Under the pieces are notes generated by a model. It had not been told where the DNA came from and did not search any database. It saw nothing but the letters and a program-made list of their open reading frames with translations. From Corallochytrium limacisporum (Eukaryota; Opisthokonta), in assembly GCA_002811645.1 (NCBI GenBank), contig PDIP01000011.1:208099-272098 (forward strand): a DNA stretch of 64,000 nucleotides. The letters are read 5' to 3'. A program made the position numbers and the translations under genes. Positions 21,315-30,858 of the stretch are shown piece by piece. How positions within the stretch are numbered: the stretch's first letter is position 1; each line of letters opens with the position of its first letter.

Positions 21315-22666
21315 GGCTTCCGTCGAGAAATTATGTCATTGCCCATAAGATGCCAAAGCCGTCACACAGTCCGATAAGCTTTGCATGTGTCAATCATCTT
21401 GTCCGCATTGTATCCAAAGGGCGTCGCTAGGACTGTCGCGGCCCTCTCAATTCAACGACGTCGAGATCTTATGGTTGCATCATCTGCGGAGACACATCAG
21501 CTGTGACTTTTACGTAGCCTATTGGAGGATACTTGTTCCAATTCGAGTGCCAGGGAATCGGGGTGTACAGGTTTCGTCTCCTGCCTACCGACCATGACTC
21601 GAGAGGATACCAAGGCAAGATCGGCACGATAGGAACCCTACTTCCTACAAGAGGAGAAAGAGGGGCTCACTGCAGTAGTAATTGTTGGTGAATCGGTGAG
21701 GAAAACACGAGAGGAGAAGAATGCACGAGACCCGGATCACAACCGGGGATGGAAACGAGGGTATAGAAAAACGCCAATACGTATTTTATGGCATTCAAAG
21801 CACCAGAACGGGAGTAGGAATATTTGGAACCAATTCGTGAATGCATCACAACCGAGCGAACCATTCTCCCCCCCCCCCTCCTTCTTCCCTGGAAGGGGCG
21901 GACCGAAGGGGAGTCCTACCCCCTTTACCTTTTTCCGCTGAGACAGCTTTGGGGAAGACCCCCCCCGGGGGATGGGGATTCGAAGGAGAGTCCCCATCCC
22001 ATTTTCTGCTGAGAGGAGTTGCAACGCAAGCTTAAAGGCCCGCGTTACCTTCCCGACCCGTGCGCTCCCTGATTTGCTTGTTCCAAAGGGGAGGGGAGGT
22101 CTCTCGTGTGGATAACCAGTGGCTACCAAAATTAAGGAGGACGCAAGCGGAAAACCTTGTCTGTGCGAGTTAACTAGGTTCCCTTGGAAGTGGTCAGAGC
22201 AAAGCACACACGATCCACGTATGCGGACCATAAATGAATCCGGCCTGAACACCGATGATTTTTCGCCCTGCTCGAAGCGGAAGTGGGTAATAGTTCTCTC
22301 CGGTCCCTTCCAACTGACGGTGCTGCCCCTCGGACCCGTCCCTTCGAATCCCCCCCCCCCCACGTTCTCCTGTCATCCACCTGCCCTCAAGAAATCCGGG
22401 GCCGAATTTTGGAGGGCCATACGCTGCAGAACCGGCGTAGCGGGAACACCCTCACTCCCAAGACTTGGATGCACTGCCATCGACTCCCCGGTGGGCGCGG
22501 AGTGGCTGGCAGTTCATGTACTTGAATTATGACAAATTCGAGCAGATGCTAGGTTCTGTGTCATCGAAATCGAGTTTCACGAATTAGCTGGAAAACGAAA
22601 CCGAGAAAAACATGACCTCGTGACAAAGTACCAATTTTGAATTGAAACAATAGACATACAACCAGT
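21315..22666. promoter_or_regulatory. Divergent intergenic region (GH47 / small orphan gene)
   Basis: This 1.35 kb divergent region is likely to contain both promoters. It carries C11 (about 21868-21878) and C12 (22350-22361) homopolymers, a C8G5 run at 21959-21971 and a degenerate direct repeat of about 40 bp (21904-21946 and 21981-22018). Several long frames overlap here on both strands, but they are Pro/Gly-rich products of the homopolymers and I do not support them. Confidence 0.45.
21904..22018. repeat. Degenerate two-copy direct repeat, period about 77 bp
   Basis: Copy 1 (21904-21946) and copy 2 (21981-22018) share the order CGAAGG-G-GAGTCC, a C-rich middle, TTTTC-GCTGAGA and AG. They are separated by a C8G5 palindromic run. 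By eye about 70 percent of positions match. Function unknown. Confidence 0.4.
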
Positions 22667-23104
22667 ATGAATCGACTGCGGCAACTTTGGCGTGAAGTTT
22701 TGGAGGACGGTATCGGTCGTCCTCACCCAAACCCTCCCGGTGTGAAAGATATCACATGGCGTGACTACAGGATTGGCATCAAGAGAGCAATGCAAGATTA
22801 CCAGGATGACTTTAGGCAGATGATGGGATGGAAGCTGAAATTTCCCAGGGAAGACCTGACGTCAAAAACGGACCATGATCTGCAGGAGATTGGAAGACTG
22901 CTAAAGGAGACCGGAGAAAGTGGAGCCCCAGTAGCCAAAAACTTTGTACAGCAACAGGCAGAAATTATTAGACTGTCCATTAATCAATTCAGCAAAGGTT
23001 ATAAGGAAGGACGGTTGGGAATCGACGAGCCCGCACAGCGAAGCAGCTCTCCAGCAACGGAGGATCCAAAGCCATCATCAAAGAAGTCAGAACGCCCATC
23101 GTGA
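22667..23104 (+). CDS. Small orphan protein, 145 residues
   Basis: I do not recognise this protein. It starts MNRLRQLWREVLEDG in a context with A at -3. It looks mainly helical: an amphipathic N-terminus, then a DITWRDYRIGIKRAMQDYQD segment, a Lys/Asp-rich middle, a helix around NFVQQQAEIIRLSINQFSKG (about 92-111), and a disordered Ser/Lys/Pro tail (about 122-145). There is no signal peptide or membrane segment. Codon use and Kozak-like context resemble its neighbours, and an AATAAA follows 20 bases after the stop, which supports a real gene. A small mitochondrial assembly factor (LYR-type or similar) is one possibility, but I cannot show it. Confidence 0.6.
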   Translation: MNRLRQLWREVLEDGIGRPHPNPPGVKDITWRDYRIGIKRAMQDYQDDFRQMMGWKLKFPREDLTSKTDHDLQEIGRLLKETGESGAPVAKNFVQQQAEIIRLSINQFSKGYKEGRLGIDEPAQRSSSPATEDPKPSSKKSERPS

Positions 23105-23124
23105 TGGTTTGTATTCTAAAGAAA

Positions 23125-23130
23125 AATAAA
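23125..23130 (+). terminator. Candidate polyadenylation signal for the orphan gene
   Basis: AATAAA 20 bases past the stop of the 145-residue gene, within the 110-bp convergent gap. Confidence 0.5.
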
Positions 23131-23214
23131 GAATCAAATATGAGCATGAGAAGATCAGCAGTCTCGTAAGAACAAATGATGGTACTGTGGATGCTATTCT
23201 TTCTATGCCTTGAG

Positions 23215-25395
23215 TTACATTTCGTAACCATACGAATGAAGGACACTATTAAACATGCGTTCATGTACTGCTGCTTCCCTGGAGAGTTCTTCCTCGTCAT
23301 TTATCTCTTGATCTGCAGTGACACTGTTGCTGTTAGTGCCTGGGTTGGCTGCAGCGTTGTCTAGAGCTGCCATAATCTTCTCGAGAGTAAGAGACACATC
23401 GCTTGCTGCGACCACCAGTTCCGACGATGTCGGCTGGGATTCCGCTACAGGACCCAACGACGGTGGTAGCGTCAATTCGCAGCGCAGTGTTCGATGGTGT
23501 TCTTCCTCTTCCATTTCTGTCTGTGCACGATCGCTACGCCGCTCCAGTACCGTCGCAAAGATATCACCGATACCTGTCTTCGAGAGAAGCAGACATTGCG
23601 CGCGCTTGGAGTCGCCAACGGCTAGGGTCCCAAGGCCATCGACAGGGGCTTGGCAGCGTCGGAGCAGAGGATGGAGTTCCCTTTGCCGATTTTGTACCGC
23701 CGATCTGCCGTCGTCGGTGGCGTGGAGTACTCGGAGGGTGGACGGTCGTAGATTGCGAGCCACACGAGGGACGCGAACCGGAGGTTCAATGAGAGTCAGG
23801 TCATCGATGCCTCCGCCCTGCCCTGTACTGACAGACAGAACAAGCACAGCAGAGGACGGGTGCAGATCCGTGTCGTCCTCGTCGACATTACCGCACGCCA
23901 GAGCAATGTTCAGGCCCGAAGTGAGACAATCGGTAGCCACGTCATTGTCCATGCGAAACAGGTGGGCCACATCCGGTGCGAACCCAGAGCAATCGTTAAT
24001 TATTCGGCGCAAGTAAGGTTCCCGCGTCATGCGCTGATCCCACATTTCGACCGCAGTTCTTGTTGTGACTGTGAGGATGTGAGCAGCAGAGGATACGGAA
24101 TCTGTGGCCCGTCCAGATAAGGCCACACTTTGCAGATCAATGATGCTCTCATCGCCCTTCGAAGGTCCATTGCTCATGCCGGCCAGCCACAGGCTCCGCC
24201 CGCTGCCCCCAATACCAGTCACCGCGCCCTGGCGCCAGCGCCTCGCCACCGCGCTCTGGCGCACATCAAAGGTCTGCAGCAGGGCACCGTGGCTCAGATG
24301 CAAGACGTGCGGGGAAGCGTGACTGCTGCATAGGCAGGTCAAGGGCACGTCTGCGGCCGCACCATTCTGGGTGACTTTGGTAGCGTCACTGCCACACGCG
24401 AACGGCAGATCGTGCGTCCACACTGGGCCAGCTGGTGCCGTGAAATCAAAGCGAGCGAGACGCCCATCGCAGTGATCGCTGCGAATGTCATCCAAAGCCA
24501 AATCCAAGACTCCACGGAGATGGTGGGAGAACGCGAGGTCTGTTACTGGCGCTGGAATGTCCCGCATGTTCGCCAGAGATCGCAAAGGTTCGACATCCTC
24601 GCTGTCAGAGCTAGTCCACAGGGTTAAGTCTGTGCCTCCATATGCTGCAACAAGGCCATCACTCGCACCCCGCCCGACCACAAGACTGTGGACATCTCCA
24701 CTGGCCGCTTGCTGTTCCCTTTGCCATGGAACAGTTATCAATGGACCAAGACTGTTGATGTCGCTCTGCACGTCGTCCAGGTGTTCATCAGAGATGGTCA
24801 CCTTACAGTGTTGTAGCAACCCAGAGGTGGCAGTTGTGTCATTGATGGCCAGCACCTGCCCGTCCCTGAGCACTGCCATGCGATTGCAACCGACGCGTCT
24901 TTGAACCGGCCGAGATGGGATATACAGCAATGGTTTACTTTGTGGTGTTGTCTTTGTTGTCGAAAGAGCTGTTATATTCTGATCCTCAGTGGTTCGAAAA
25001 CAGTGCCTCAGTCCTGGAGGCACGGTGCTTGGATCTATCTTTCGGGATTTTCTCCGTTTCTGCGCAGTGCGGGCTGTGTTCTTTGGTACAGTATTTCCTG
25101 TCGGAGGACCATCACTGCTCCAGCTGCTGCCGGCCCAGACCACCGGACACGGCAAATATGACTGAAAACTGCCACTCGGCTGTGCGATGGGTGCTATCCG
25201 CCACCATTGATCTGCCCACTGTCCCTGTACCTCAGCAGCGGCAGCGGCTGCGTTGGTTCCAGGTTTCTTCTTCTTAGAAGAATTCGCCTGTTTGCCGTCC
25301 GCATTTACAAACTTCACCGGGCCCACAGATCCAAATTCAATCGAACGAGCGGATGTTGCCATGAACGTCCACGGATATGATCCCGATCCAGCCAT
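23215..25395 (-). CDS. WD-like beta-propeller protein, tentative RNA polymerase I factor TAF1C/Rrn6
   Basis: A 726-residue soluble protein with repeated beta-propeller-like strands and no signal peptide. The segment TVTTRTAVEMWDQRMTREPY corresponds in place and pattern to the ..VDERLP.VPMLKW strand of TAF1C. A later strand, CLLLSKTGIGDIFATVL, matches the LVLFQLSAAGDVFYQQL strand found just after the propeller in TAF1C. TAF1C/Rrn6 is a subunit of the SL1/core factor that recruits RNA polymerase I to the rDNA promoter in the nucleolus. The N-terminal 110 residues are basic and low complexity (KKKK, poly-Ala). The family diverges fast, so this assignment rests on a few strand patterns; another WD-type protein is the alternative. 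It shares a 2 kb divergent region with carnitine acyltransferase. Confidence 0.5.
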   Translation of the reverse strand: MAGSGSYPWTFMATSARSIEFGSVGPVKFVNADGKQANSSKKKKPGTNAAAAAAEVQGQWADQWWRIAPIAQPSGSFQSYLPCPVVWAGSSWSSDGPPTGNTVPKNTARTAQKRRKSRKIDPSTVPPGLRHCFRTTEDQNITALSTTKTTPQSKPLLYIPSRPVQRRVGCNRMAVLRDGQVLAINDTTATSGLLQHCKVTISDEHLDDVQSDINSLGPLITVPWQREQQAASGDVHSLVVGRGASDGLVAAYGGTDLTLWTSSDSEDVEPLRSLANMRDIPAPVTDLAFSHHLRGVLDLALDDIRSDHCDGRLARFDFTAPAGPVWTHDLPFACGSDATKVTQNGAAADVPLTCLCSSHASPHVLHLSHGALLQTFDVRQSAVARRWRQGAVTGIGGSGRSLWLAGMSNGPSKGDESIIDLQSVALSGRATDSVSSAAHILTVTTRTAVEMWDQRMTREPYLRRIINDCSGFAPDVAHLFRMDNDVATDCLTSGLNIALACGNVDEDDTDLHPSSAVLVLSVSTGQGGGIDDLTLIEPPVRVPRVARNLRPSTLRVLHATDDGRSAVQNRQRELHPLLRRCQAPVDGLGTLAVGDSKRAQCLLLSKTGIGDIFATVLERRSDRAQTEMEEEEHHRTLRCELTLPPSLGPVAESQPTSSELVVAASDVSLTLEKIMAALDNAAANPGTNSNSVTADQEINDEEELSREAAVHERMFNSVLHSYGYEM

Positions 25396-27438
25396 GATGA
25401 CATGGGTTGAAGTGTTTCACGATGCCGCCATCGTTTGCTATTCGTCTTCACACTATGGAACCTTGCATTTCTTTCCAAACTAGTCCCTCATACCAGTGAG
25501 CTCAATGTAAAATAAACAGCATTGCCGCTTGATTTAATTACCATTCAGATCTTGGCTAGTGTTCTGCGAAAGAAGCACCTGAGACTCACCATTGATTCAT
25601 TCCGTCTGCTTAGGTCTCTCCCTGTCCCTGGCGGGGGGTGTTGGCTCCCTGGCTCCAAACCCACCCGAAGCTCGTCGCTGTGGCCAAAATTGCGCGCTCA
25701 GGGGAAGCGGCTAAAAACTGAAGACCTCGTTAATTTAGTTAAAACGATGCGGAACAATTGAGGGAGTCCATTTCCCTCCACTGCCATATCAACAAATTTC
25801 GTGCCTTTGCACAGGTGATGCGTACGGAGGTTCGATCCGGAAGTGTCGGCGGCACCTGGTTTTCGTACATGGACACATCTCAGTGCGTCATCCTATCATG
25901 ACTTGTCAGCAGCGGCCCTCATGTGTCTGCGACGTGACTGGAGATGGTGGTAGTTTTAGTATAGGCAAGAATTCGTTCATTTTCCCAATTGGACTGCCGG
26001 TAATTAGTGCTACTTTGTATCCTCGTCACTTCCCCCTTAGTAATTGTCTGGCAGTTGGCCAACCGCCCAGTAACCTTTATTTCTTTTTGCCAGGTGTGAG
26101 GGCAAGTCAGCTAAGGCTGGTTACTGTGCGCAGGGTGTGCTAAATTTAGCACGCAACCGGAAGGTTAAACCAGCTGAAGCTTGGGAAAAGAGAGAGGGGG
26201 GGGGGGGGGAGAGACGAGACATCTGGACAACTGATCGCAGCCCGTACATGGTCACGGGGCAAATGAAGACCGAGATACGGAGAGCGAAGGAGAAAAAGTG
26301 AACGGGGTCACACGCAGACAAAATCAGAGACCCAGAGAGACGGCGGGCCGAGAGGGAGCGAGAGAGGGACAGAGGGAAAAAGGGAGGGGAGTGAAGAAAG
26401 AGCGGGAGGGAGTGGTTGGTAGACCCGGCACTTGTGAGTGAGTAGGACACAATTTTTTTCTTCTTAGTCTCCTGAATAGGTCTCTATTTTTTTTGGGGCA
26501 GCGGCGTCAGTTGACACCCTCCCATCCCCCCCCCACTCCCCCACCTTCCTTCCCATTGAGGTGATGGTCAGTAGTGCGATAGTAGTTCGAAAGGGGAAGT
26601 GCAGATAGTCAGGTATCGCCCTTCACCGAGCGATAACGATGGAGGAGCGGGAAGCGCGCAAAAGGGAAAAAAACCCAAATAAAATCCACTTACATGGGCC
26701 GTAAAGCGGAGAGGGGCGCGGTGGGTGTGTTTTAGGAAGCGCAACCATTTGACCCAGACAAAGGACCTTGTTTTGAACCTGTGTGTATGACTTGGGATGT
26801 GAGGAGTGTATTTCCCGATGGGATCTATTCTGGGCAACAGACTCCTAGCAAATCGCCGGGAAAATTGCGAGCGAAACGCACGTAAGCGTGACACGCGAAG
26901 CACATGAATCACGGGGCCCAGGGACAGAGAGAGAGAGAGAGAGAGAGAGAGTCAAGTGATAGTAACCCGCAAGAGATTTGTGCGATTTGGATCTGTCGGA
27001 GTTCGTGCTGGGCCAAGTGAAGAGATGGATAATCGTCACTCACCCACTATTGCTCGGCGATTAGACGCCAGGCACAACGCTGTCTTCCCGAGTGCAGACA
27101 ACGGCAAAGGGAGAGGGGGGGGGGGATTGGAGGGAGGGCGAGAAGTTGCTGTCGATGGGGACCCTGAGTATCCGTCGGAATTGAGTGGAGACCTGAGTGT
27201 CCAAGCCTTTTTATTCTTAAGTCGAGGAGATCGGGTATTTGAGTGACTTCCGATGTGTATTGCAGTGGTAGTGATTACTGATAAAGTGTTTGTAGAAGCG
27301 TCAGCGTGCGAGTCTAGAGAACAAAGGAGAATACACTCAAGAAGTAGTTCGTACCTGAGCAACAGGGTAGCCCAGGTAGCTCTCCAGAAACATAGCACGA
27401 GACACAGAGTTTTAGATCACAACATAAAAAGCGCAAGT
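25396..27438. promoter_or_regulatory. Divergent intergenic region (TAF1C-like / carnitine acyltransferase)
   Basis: This 2 kb region holds both promoters. Landmarks are G14 at 26196-26209, a purine-rich block at 26190-26420, an (AG)13 microsatellite at 26926-26951 and G11 at 27115-27125, about 314 bp before the acyltransferase start. I see no convincing additional gene. The last 186 bases form a stop-free extension in frame with the acyltransferase. Confidence 0.5.
26926..26951. repeat. (AG)13 microsatellite
   Basis: Uninterrupted AG dinucleotide run, purine on the plus strand, about 490 bp upstream of the acyltransferase start. Confidence 0.9.
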
Positions 27439-29238
27439 ATGGAACAATCCAAGACAGCGAACGGCACTTTGGTTGGCCCGGGAGACATGATGAAGTTCCA
27501 GGCCAGTCTGCCCAAGCTGCCGATCCCTGACCTCGATGAGGTTTGCGATAAGCTTCTACTGAGCCTGAAGCCGCTCTTGTCTTACGAGGACTATCGTGAA
27601 TACAGTGTGATCTTGGAAGATTTCCGTCGTGGCGATGGTCCCAAGCTTCACAAGCTGCTCAAGGAGTTCGATGAGACTGTTGACAATTGGCTCGAGGACA
27701 TTTGGATCAAGATTGCGTATCTCTCATACCGCGAACCAAATGTGATTAATTCTAATGCCTTCTTCGAGTTCGACGACACCGAAGGTATGTCACAGGCCGC
27801 TGCAGGCGCCCTCTTCACCGACCGTATCCTGCAGTTCGCTGAAATGATCCGCACTGAAAATGTTCCGGTACCGCTTATGGGTGGCAAGCCCACGGACATG
27901 AGCCAGTACAAACGGATTGTCAGGGCTCAGCGTATTCCCAAGTACGGCTGCGATGAGATTTACATCCCGGAGTGGGACGAGTCCCGGCACCTGGCTGTGC
28001 TCTGCAACAATCATATCTACACGCTGCCCGTGGTCTTCGAAGATGGTAGTCACCTGAACCGGCGGGATTTGGAGCGACAGTTTAATAACATTATTGAGGA
28101 CGCCAACTCTAAGGGCCCAGGAGAAGGAGTCGGTGCTCTCACTGCGCTGGGCCGCGACGAATGGGCTGAGGTGCATGCGACGCTATTGCGTGACCGGACC
28201 AATACTGCGTCCCTCAAGGCAATTGACAATGCTCTGTTTGTAGTGACCTTGGACCGCACGTATCCCCACACCCATTCTGAAGTCATGGCTCTTTGCGGCC
28301 ACGGTGGCGGCAGCGGCCGCGACGGCCAGAATCGGTGGTTCGACAAGTGCATCCAGGTGCACGTTGCAAAGAATGGACGCATGGGACTTCAACTGGAGCA
28401 CACCATGGCGGACGGTATGCAGCTGGCAGAGCTGGTGCTCTACTCCATGAAGCCTACTGCTAAGCTGGACAACCGTTTCCCAGACCGTCAGGTGCTGGAC
28501 ACGCCAAAGAAGTTGGACTGGAACCTGTCTCTGTTCCATACGGAGGCTATTGATCGTGCGCGGGTGTTCCATGATGCAAATTGCGCCAATCTGCGCTTCG
28601 AATCCTTCATCTTCAAGGACTACGGTAAGGAATTCTTGAAGGGTGTGAAGGTCAGTCCTGACGCCTACTTCCAGATGGCCATGCAGCTGGCCTACTACCG
28701 TCTGCACAACGAAATCCCGGCCACCTACGAGACAGCCGCAACCATGCGCTTCTACCATGGCCGTACGGAGACCATTCGCTCCGCCTCCATTTGGAGCCGT
28801 GAATTCTGCGTATCTATGGACAATGAACGCATCACTCCAGAGAACAAGGTTCAGTTGCTGCGTGAGGCCATTCTGGCACATTCCAAGTACACCCGGGAGG
28901 CAGGCCAGGGCCATGGCTGTGATCGTCCTATGCTCGGCATGCGCATTATGGCACAGCGCAATGGTATCCGTCCTCACAAGGCCTTTACGCACGCAGCATT
29001 TGCCCGTGGTTCCACATTCCAATTGTCCTCAAGCCAGGTGCCCATGAATGCCGGCTTTGGTCCCGTGTGTGCAGATGGCTACGGTATTTGCTACCAGGTC
29101 CGTCCCCATGACATTCGCATCAACATTTCCAGCTTTGTAAACAGTCAGAAGACTGATCTAGGAAGAATGCAGAGCTCCCTGCGCGGCGCCTTGAAGTCGA
29201 TGAGTATGCTGTTCAATGTTGTCAAGGCCAAGGTTTGA
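27439..29238 (+). CDS. Carnitine O-acyltransferase (carnitine acetyltransferase-like)
   Basis: From the ATG at 27439 the protein has 599 residues, close to carnitine acetyltransferase (about 620). It moves acyl groups between CoA and carnitine so that acetyl and short acyl units can leave peroxisomes or mitochondria. The catalytic His321 lies in LEHTMADGMQ (family EHSxxDG). The carnitine/CoA landmarks YETAATMRFYHGRTETIRSA, CDRPMLGMRI, a STFQLSSSQV motif and FGPVCADGYGICYQV all follow in family order. There is no membrane segment, so it is not a CPT1 type. The C-terminus is AKV rather than a standard AKL/SKL peroxisome signal. The frame stays open for 62 more codons to an ATG at 27253; that extension is Arg/Ser-rich and could be an alternative targeting peptide. 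I chose 27439 because family similarity begins shortly after it. Confidence 0.93.
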   Translation: MEQSKTANGTLVGPGDMMKFQASLPKLPIPDLDEVCDKLLLSLKPLLSYEDYREYSVILEDFRRGDGPKLHKLLKEFDETVDNWLEDIWIKIAYLSYREPNVINSNAFFEFDDTEGMSQAAAGALFTDRILQFAEMIRTENVPVPLMGGKPTDMSQYKRIVRAQRIPKYGCDEIYIPEWDESRHLAVLCNNHIYTLPVVFEDGSHLNRRDLERQFNNIIEDANSKGPGEGVGALTALGRDEWAEVHATLLRDRTNTASLKAIDNALFVVTLDRTYPHTHSEVMALCGHGGGSGRDGQNRWFDKCIQVHVAKNGRMGLQLEHTMADGMQLAELVLYSMKPTAKLDNRFPDRQVLDTPKKLDWNLSLFHTEAIDRARVFHDANCANLRFESFIFKDYGKEFLKGVKVSPDAYFQMAMQLAYYRLHNEIPATYETAATMRFYHGRTETIRSASIWSREFCVSMDNERITPENKVQLLREAILAHSKYTREAGQGHGCDRPMLGMRIMAQRNGIRPHKAFTHAAFARGSTFQLSSSQVPMNAGFGPVCADGYGICYQVRPHDIRINISSFVNSQKTDLGRMQSSLRGALKSMSMLFNVVKAKV

Positions 29239-29511
29239 ACGAGATCCGTCTCCATCGAAGACAGGTGCGCCACACCAAACGTCTCTTACTCATATTCTTG
29301 TGTTATGCATTCTCATACTTCCATAGCCACTGCGCACATAATTCCCGAAATATACACCAAACGCTTCCTGTAAGGCACACCTTAACACAATAGACACTCT
29401 GCACCGATATGAAATTTCCAATACGGAGGATATTGGTACGATAATCTAGTAACAATGATGACGAGAACAATGATGGTAGATGATAATGATGCTAATAGAG
29501 ATATGCCACAT

Positions 29512-30858
29512 TTAGTCCATGCTCTCAGTCGGGTACTTGCGGAGATCTGGCGCGGGCACGAACCTGCCCTGCTTCTCCACTTCGGTACGGCACTTGGCAT
29601 AGAGACGACGGCTGCTCAGGTACGCACCGTAAATACCACCGGCAGCACGGAGCCAAGCGGGGATCTTGACCGCTCTGGCGGCCAGAAAGAACATGCACAA
29701 ATTCTCGAGTTCCTTGAACATGAGATCAGTCTCCATTTTGCGCACCTTGGCAAGTCGATCCTCCGCTTCCATGGAACTCTTCAACAGATCATGCAGGCGT
29801 ACACGGTGGCTCACGTAGTCCAGCCACATGTCAATGACAATGCGACTAACACTGGAGTGGTTCTTCCATTCCTTGGCAAAGGACTTCACGTCCGGGCTGA
29901 GATCCAGGATTTTGGCCTTGCCCAGCCAATTTATGTGGTCAAAGAACAGGTAGAACAGCGAACAGATTTGGGCAAAGACCGCCAACTCCCGCCACGGTTT
30001 GTCACTGCGCAGAGTCTCAAGTAATCGACGATAGTCTTCCAAGAAGCGGAACCAACGGAAGGCCTTCCTGCCTTCGGACAGATTATCCTCCAAATTTTGT
30101 ACTCGCCCGGACAGGGCGAGGAAGAAGCCGAGGTTTCGGAACGCCTCCTTCACAAACTCTGCCGCGTATTGCATGACCATGAGTAGCTTACTGCGACCCT
30201 GGCTATAGCCGAGGAATCGGCAAATGACTTCGAAGTGGAACCGCCGACGGTAGAGCACGACCTTCTCTTCGTATGTGCGTGGGGTTTGGCGCTTGGGATC
30301 GAGAATCAGGAAGCTGCTGCTCATGTCAATGTAGGACCTACGGCTCATGTTGCTCATCCCCTTCCCACTACCATGAATGCTTCCGTTGCTGACAGTACTA
30401 CCGTTGCTATCCCTCTTGCCATTGCTGCTCAGATCATTATCTATCTTGACCCCGGCGTGGTTGCGAACGTCCCCATTCTTGGGCGATCCGTTGCTACCAT
30501 TGCTCATCCGATCATCATCTGATGACGTTGTCTCACCCTCTGCTGCCTCTGTTATGTTCCAGGTTTCTGTAGTAGTGGCTGACCGTGGGGTCACGTCTGT
30601 ATGGTTGGGATCACCTGGAGAGTATGGGGCCTGTTCCGAAATGCTCACCTTGCGCGTTGAGAGTTGTGCTCTGTGCAGAATTCCTCCAGCCGGACTAGTT
30701 GGAGTGTCAGAACGAAGAGAAGGCTTGCGGCCCACAGTTTTGCGCTCGCTGCTCTGTCGAGGGAGCCTGCTGATGCCTTCGGCGAGACCGGAGTCGTCAC
30801 CGTCAAAGTTGAGCGGGCTCATACTAAGCGATTCTTTCCGTAATCTGTCGTGTGCCAT
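29512..30858 (-). CDS. Peroxin-11 (PEX11) family protein with long N-terminal extension
   Basis: This 448-residue protein has a PEX11 domain at about 205-440. The landmarks are the start RTYEEKVVLYRRRFHFEVICR, a QGRSKLLMVMQYAAEF amphipathic helix, SEGRKAFRWFRFLEDYR, and a FYLFFDHINWLGKAKIL hydrophobic segment. PEX11 remodels and elongates the peroxisomal membrane before division. Ordinary members have 230-270 residues; here about 200 extra Ser/Asn/Gly-rich residues precede the domain, with several basic-directed Ser sites (RKES, RKPS, RKVS). The gene ends 273 bp from the stop of the carnitine acyltransferase gene and faces it; both belong to peroxisomal fatty-acid metabolism, though convergence alone does not prove co-regulation. 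Confidence 0.9.
   Translation of the reverse strand: MAHDRLRKESLSMSPLNFDGDDSGLAEGISRLPRQSSERKTVGRKPSLRSDTPTSPAGGILHRAQLSTRKVSISEQAPYSPGDPNHTDVTPRSATTTETWNITEAAEGETTSSDDDRMSNGSNGSPKNGDVRNHAGVKIDNDLSSNGKRDSNGSTVSNGSIHGSGKGMSNMSRRSYIDMSSSFLILDPKRQTPRTYEEKVVLYRRRFHFEVICRFLGYSQGRSKLLMVMQYAAEFVKEAFRNLGFFLALSGRVQNLEDNLSEGRKAFRWFRFLEDYRRLLETLRSDKPWRELAVFAQICSLFYLFFDHINWLGKAKILDLSPDVKSFAKEWKNHSSVSRIVIDMWLDYVSHRVRLHDLLKSSMEAEDRLAKVRKMETDLMFKELENLCMFFLAARAVKIPAWLRAAGGIYGAYLSSRRLYAKCRTEVEKQGRFVPAPDLRKYPTESMD

Noticed and set aside
21737-22363. 208-codon minus-strand frame between GH47 and the orphan gene
   Set aside because: Built largely on C/G homopolymers and the degenerate repeat; no start context or domain.
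25829-25838. GGTTCGATCC resembling a tRNA B box
   Set aside because: The flanking bases do not form a T-arm stem and no A box or acceptor stem fits at the right distance.
27253-27438. Using 27253 as the main start of the acyltransferase
   Set aside because: Family similarity starts after 27439 and the upstream residues have no match; kept only as a possible alternative form.
28183-29022. 279-codon minus-strand frame within the acyltransferase
   Set aside because: Antisense shadow of a gene with strong family motifs; no recognisable domain.
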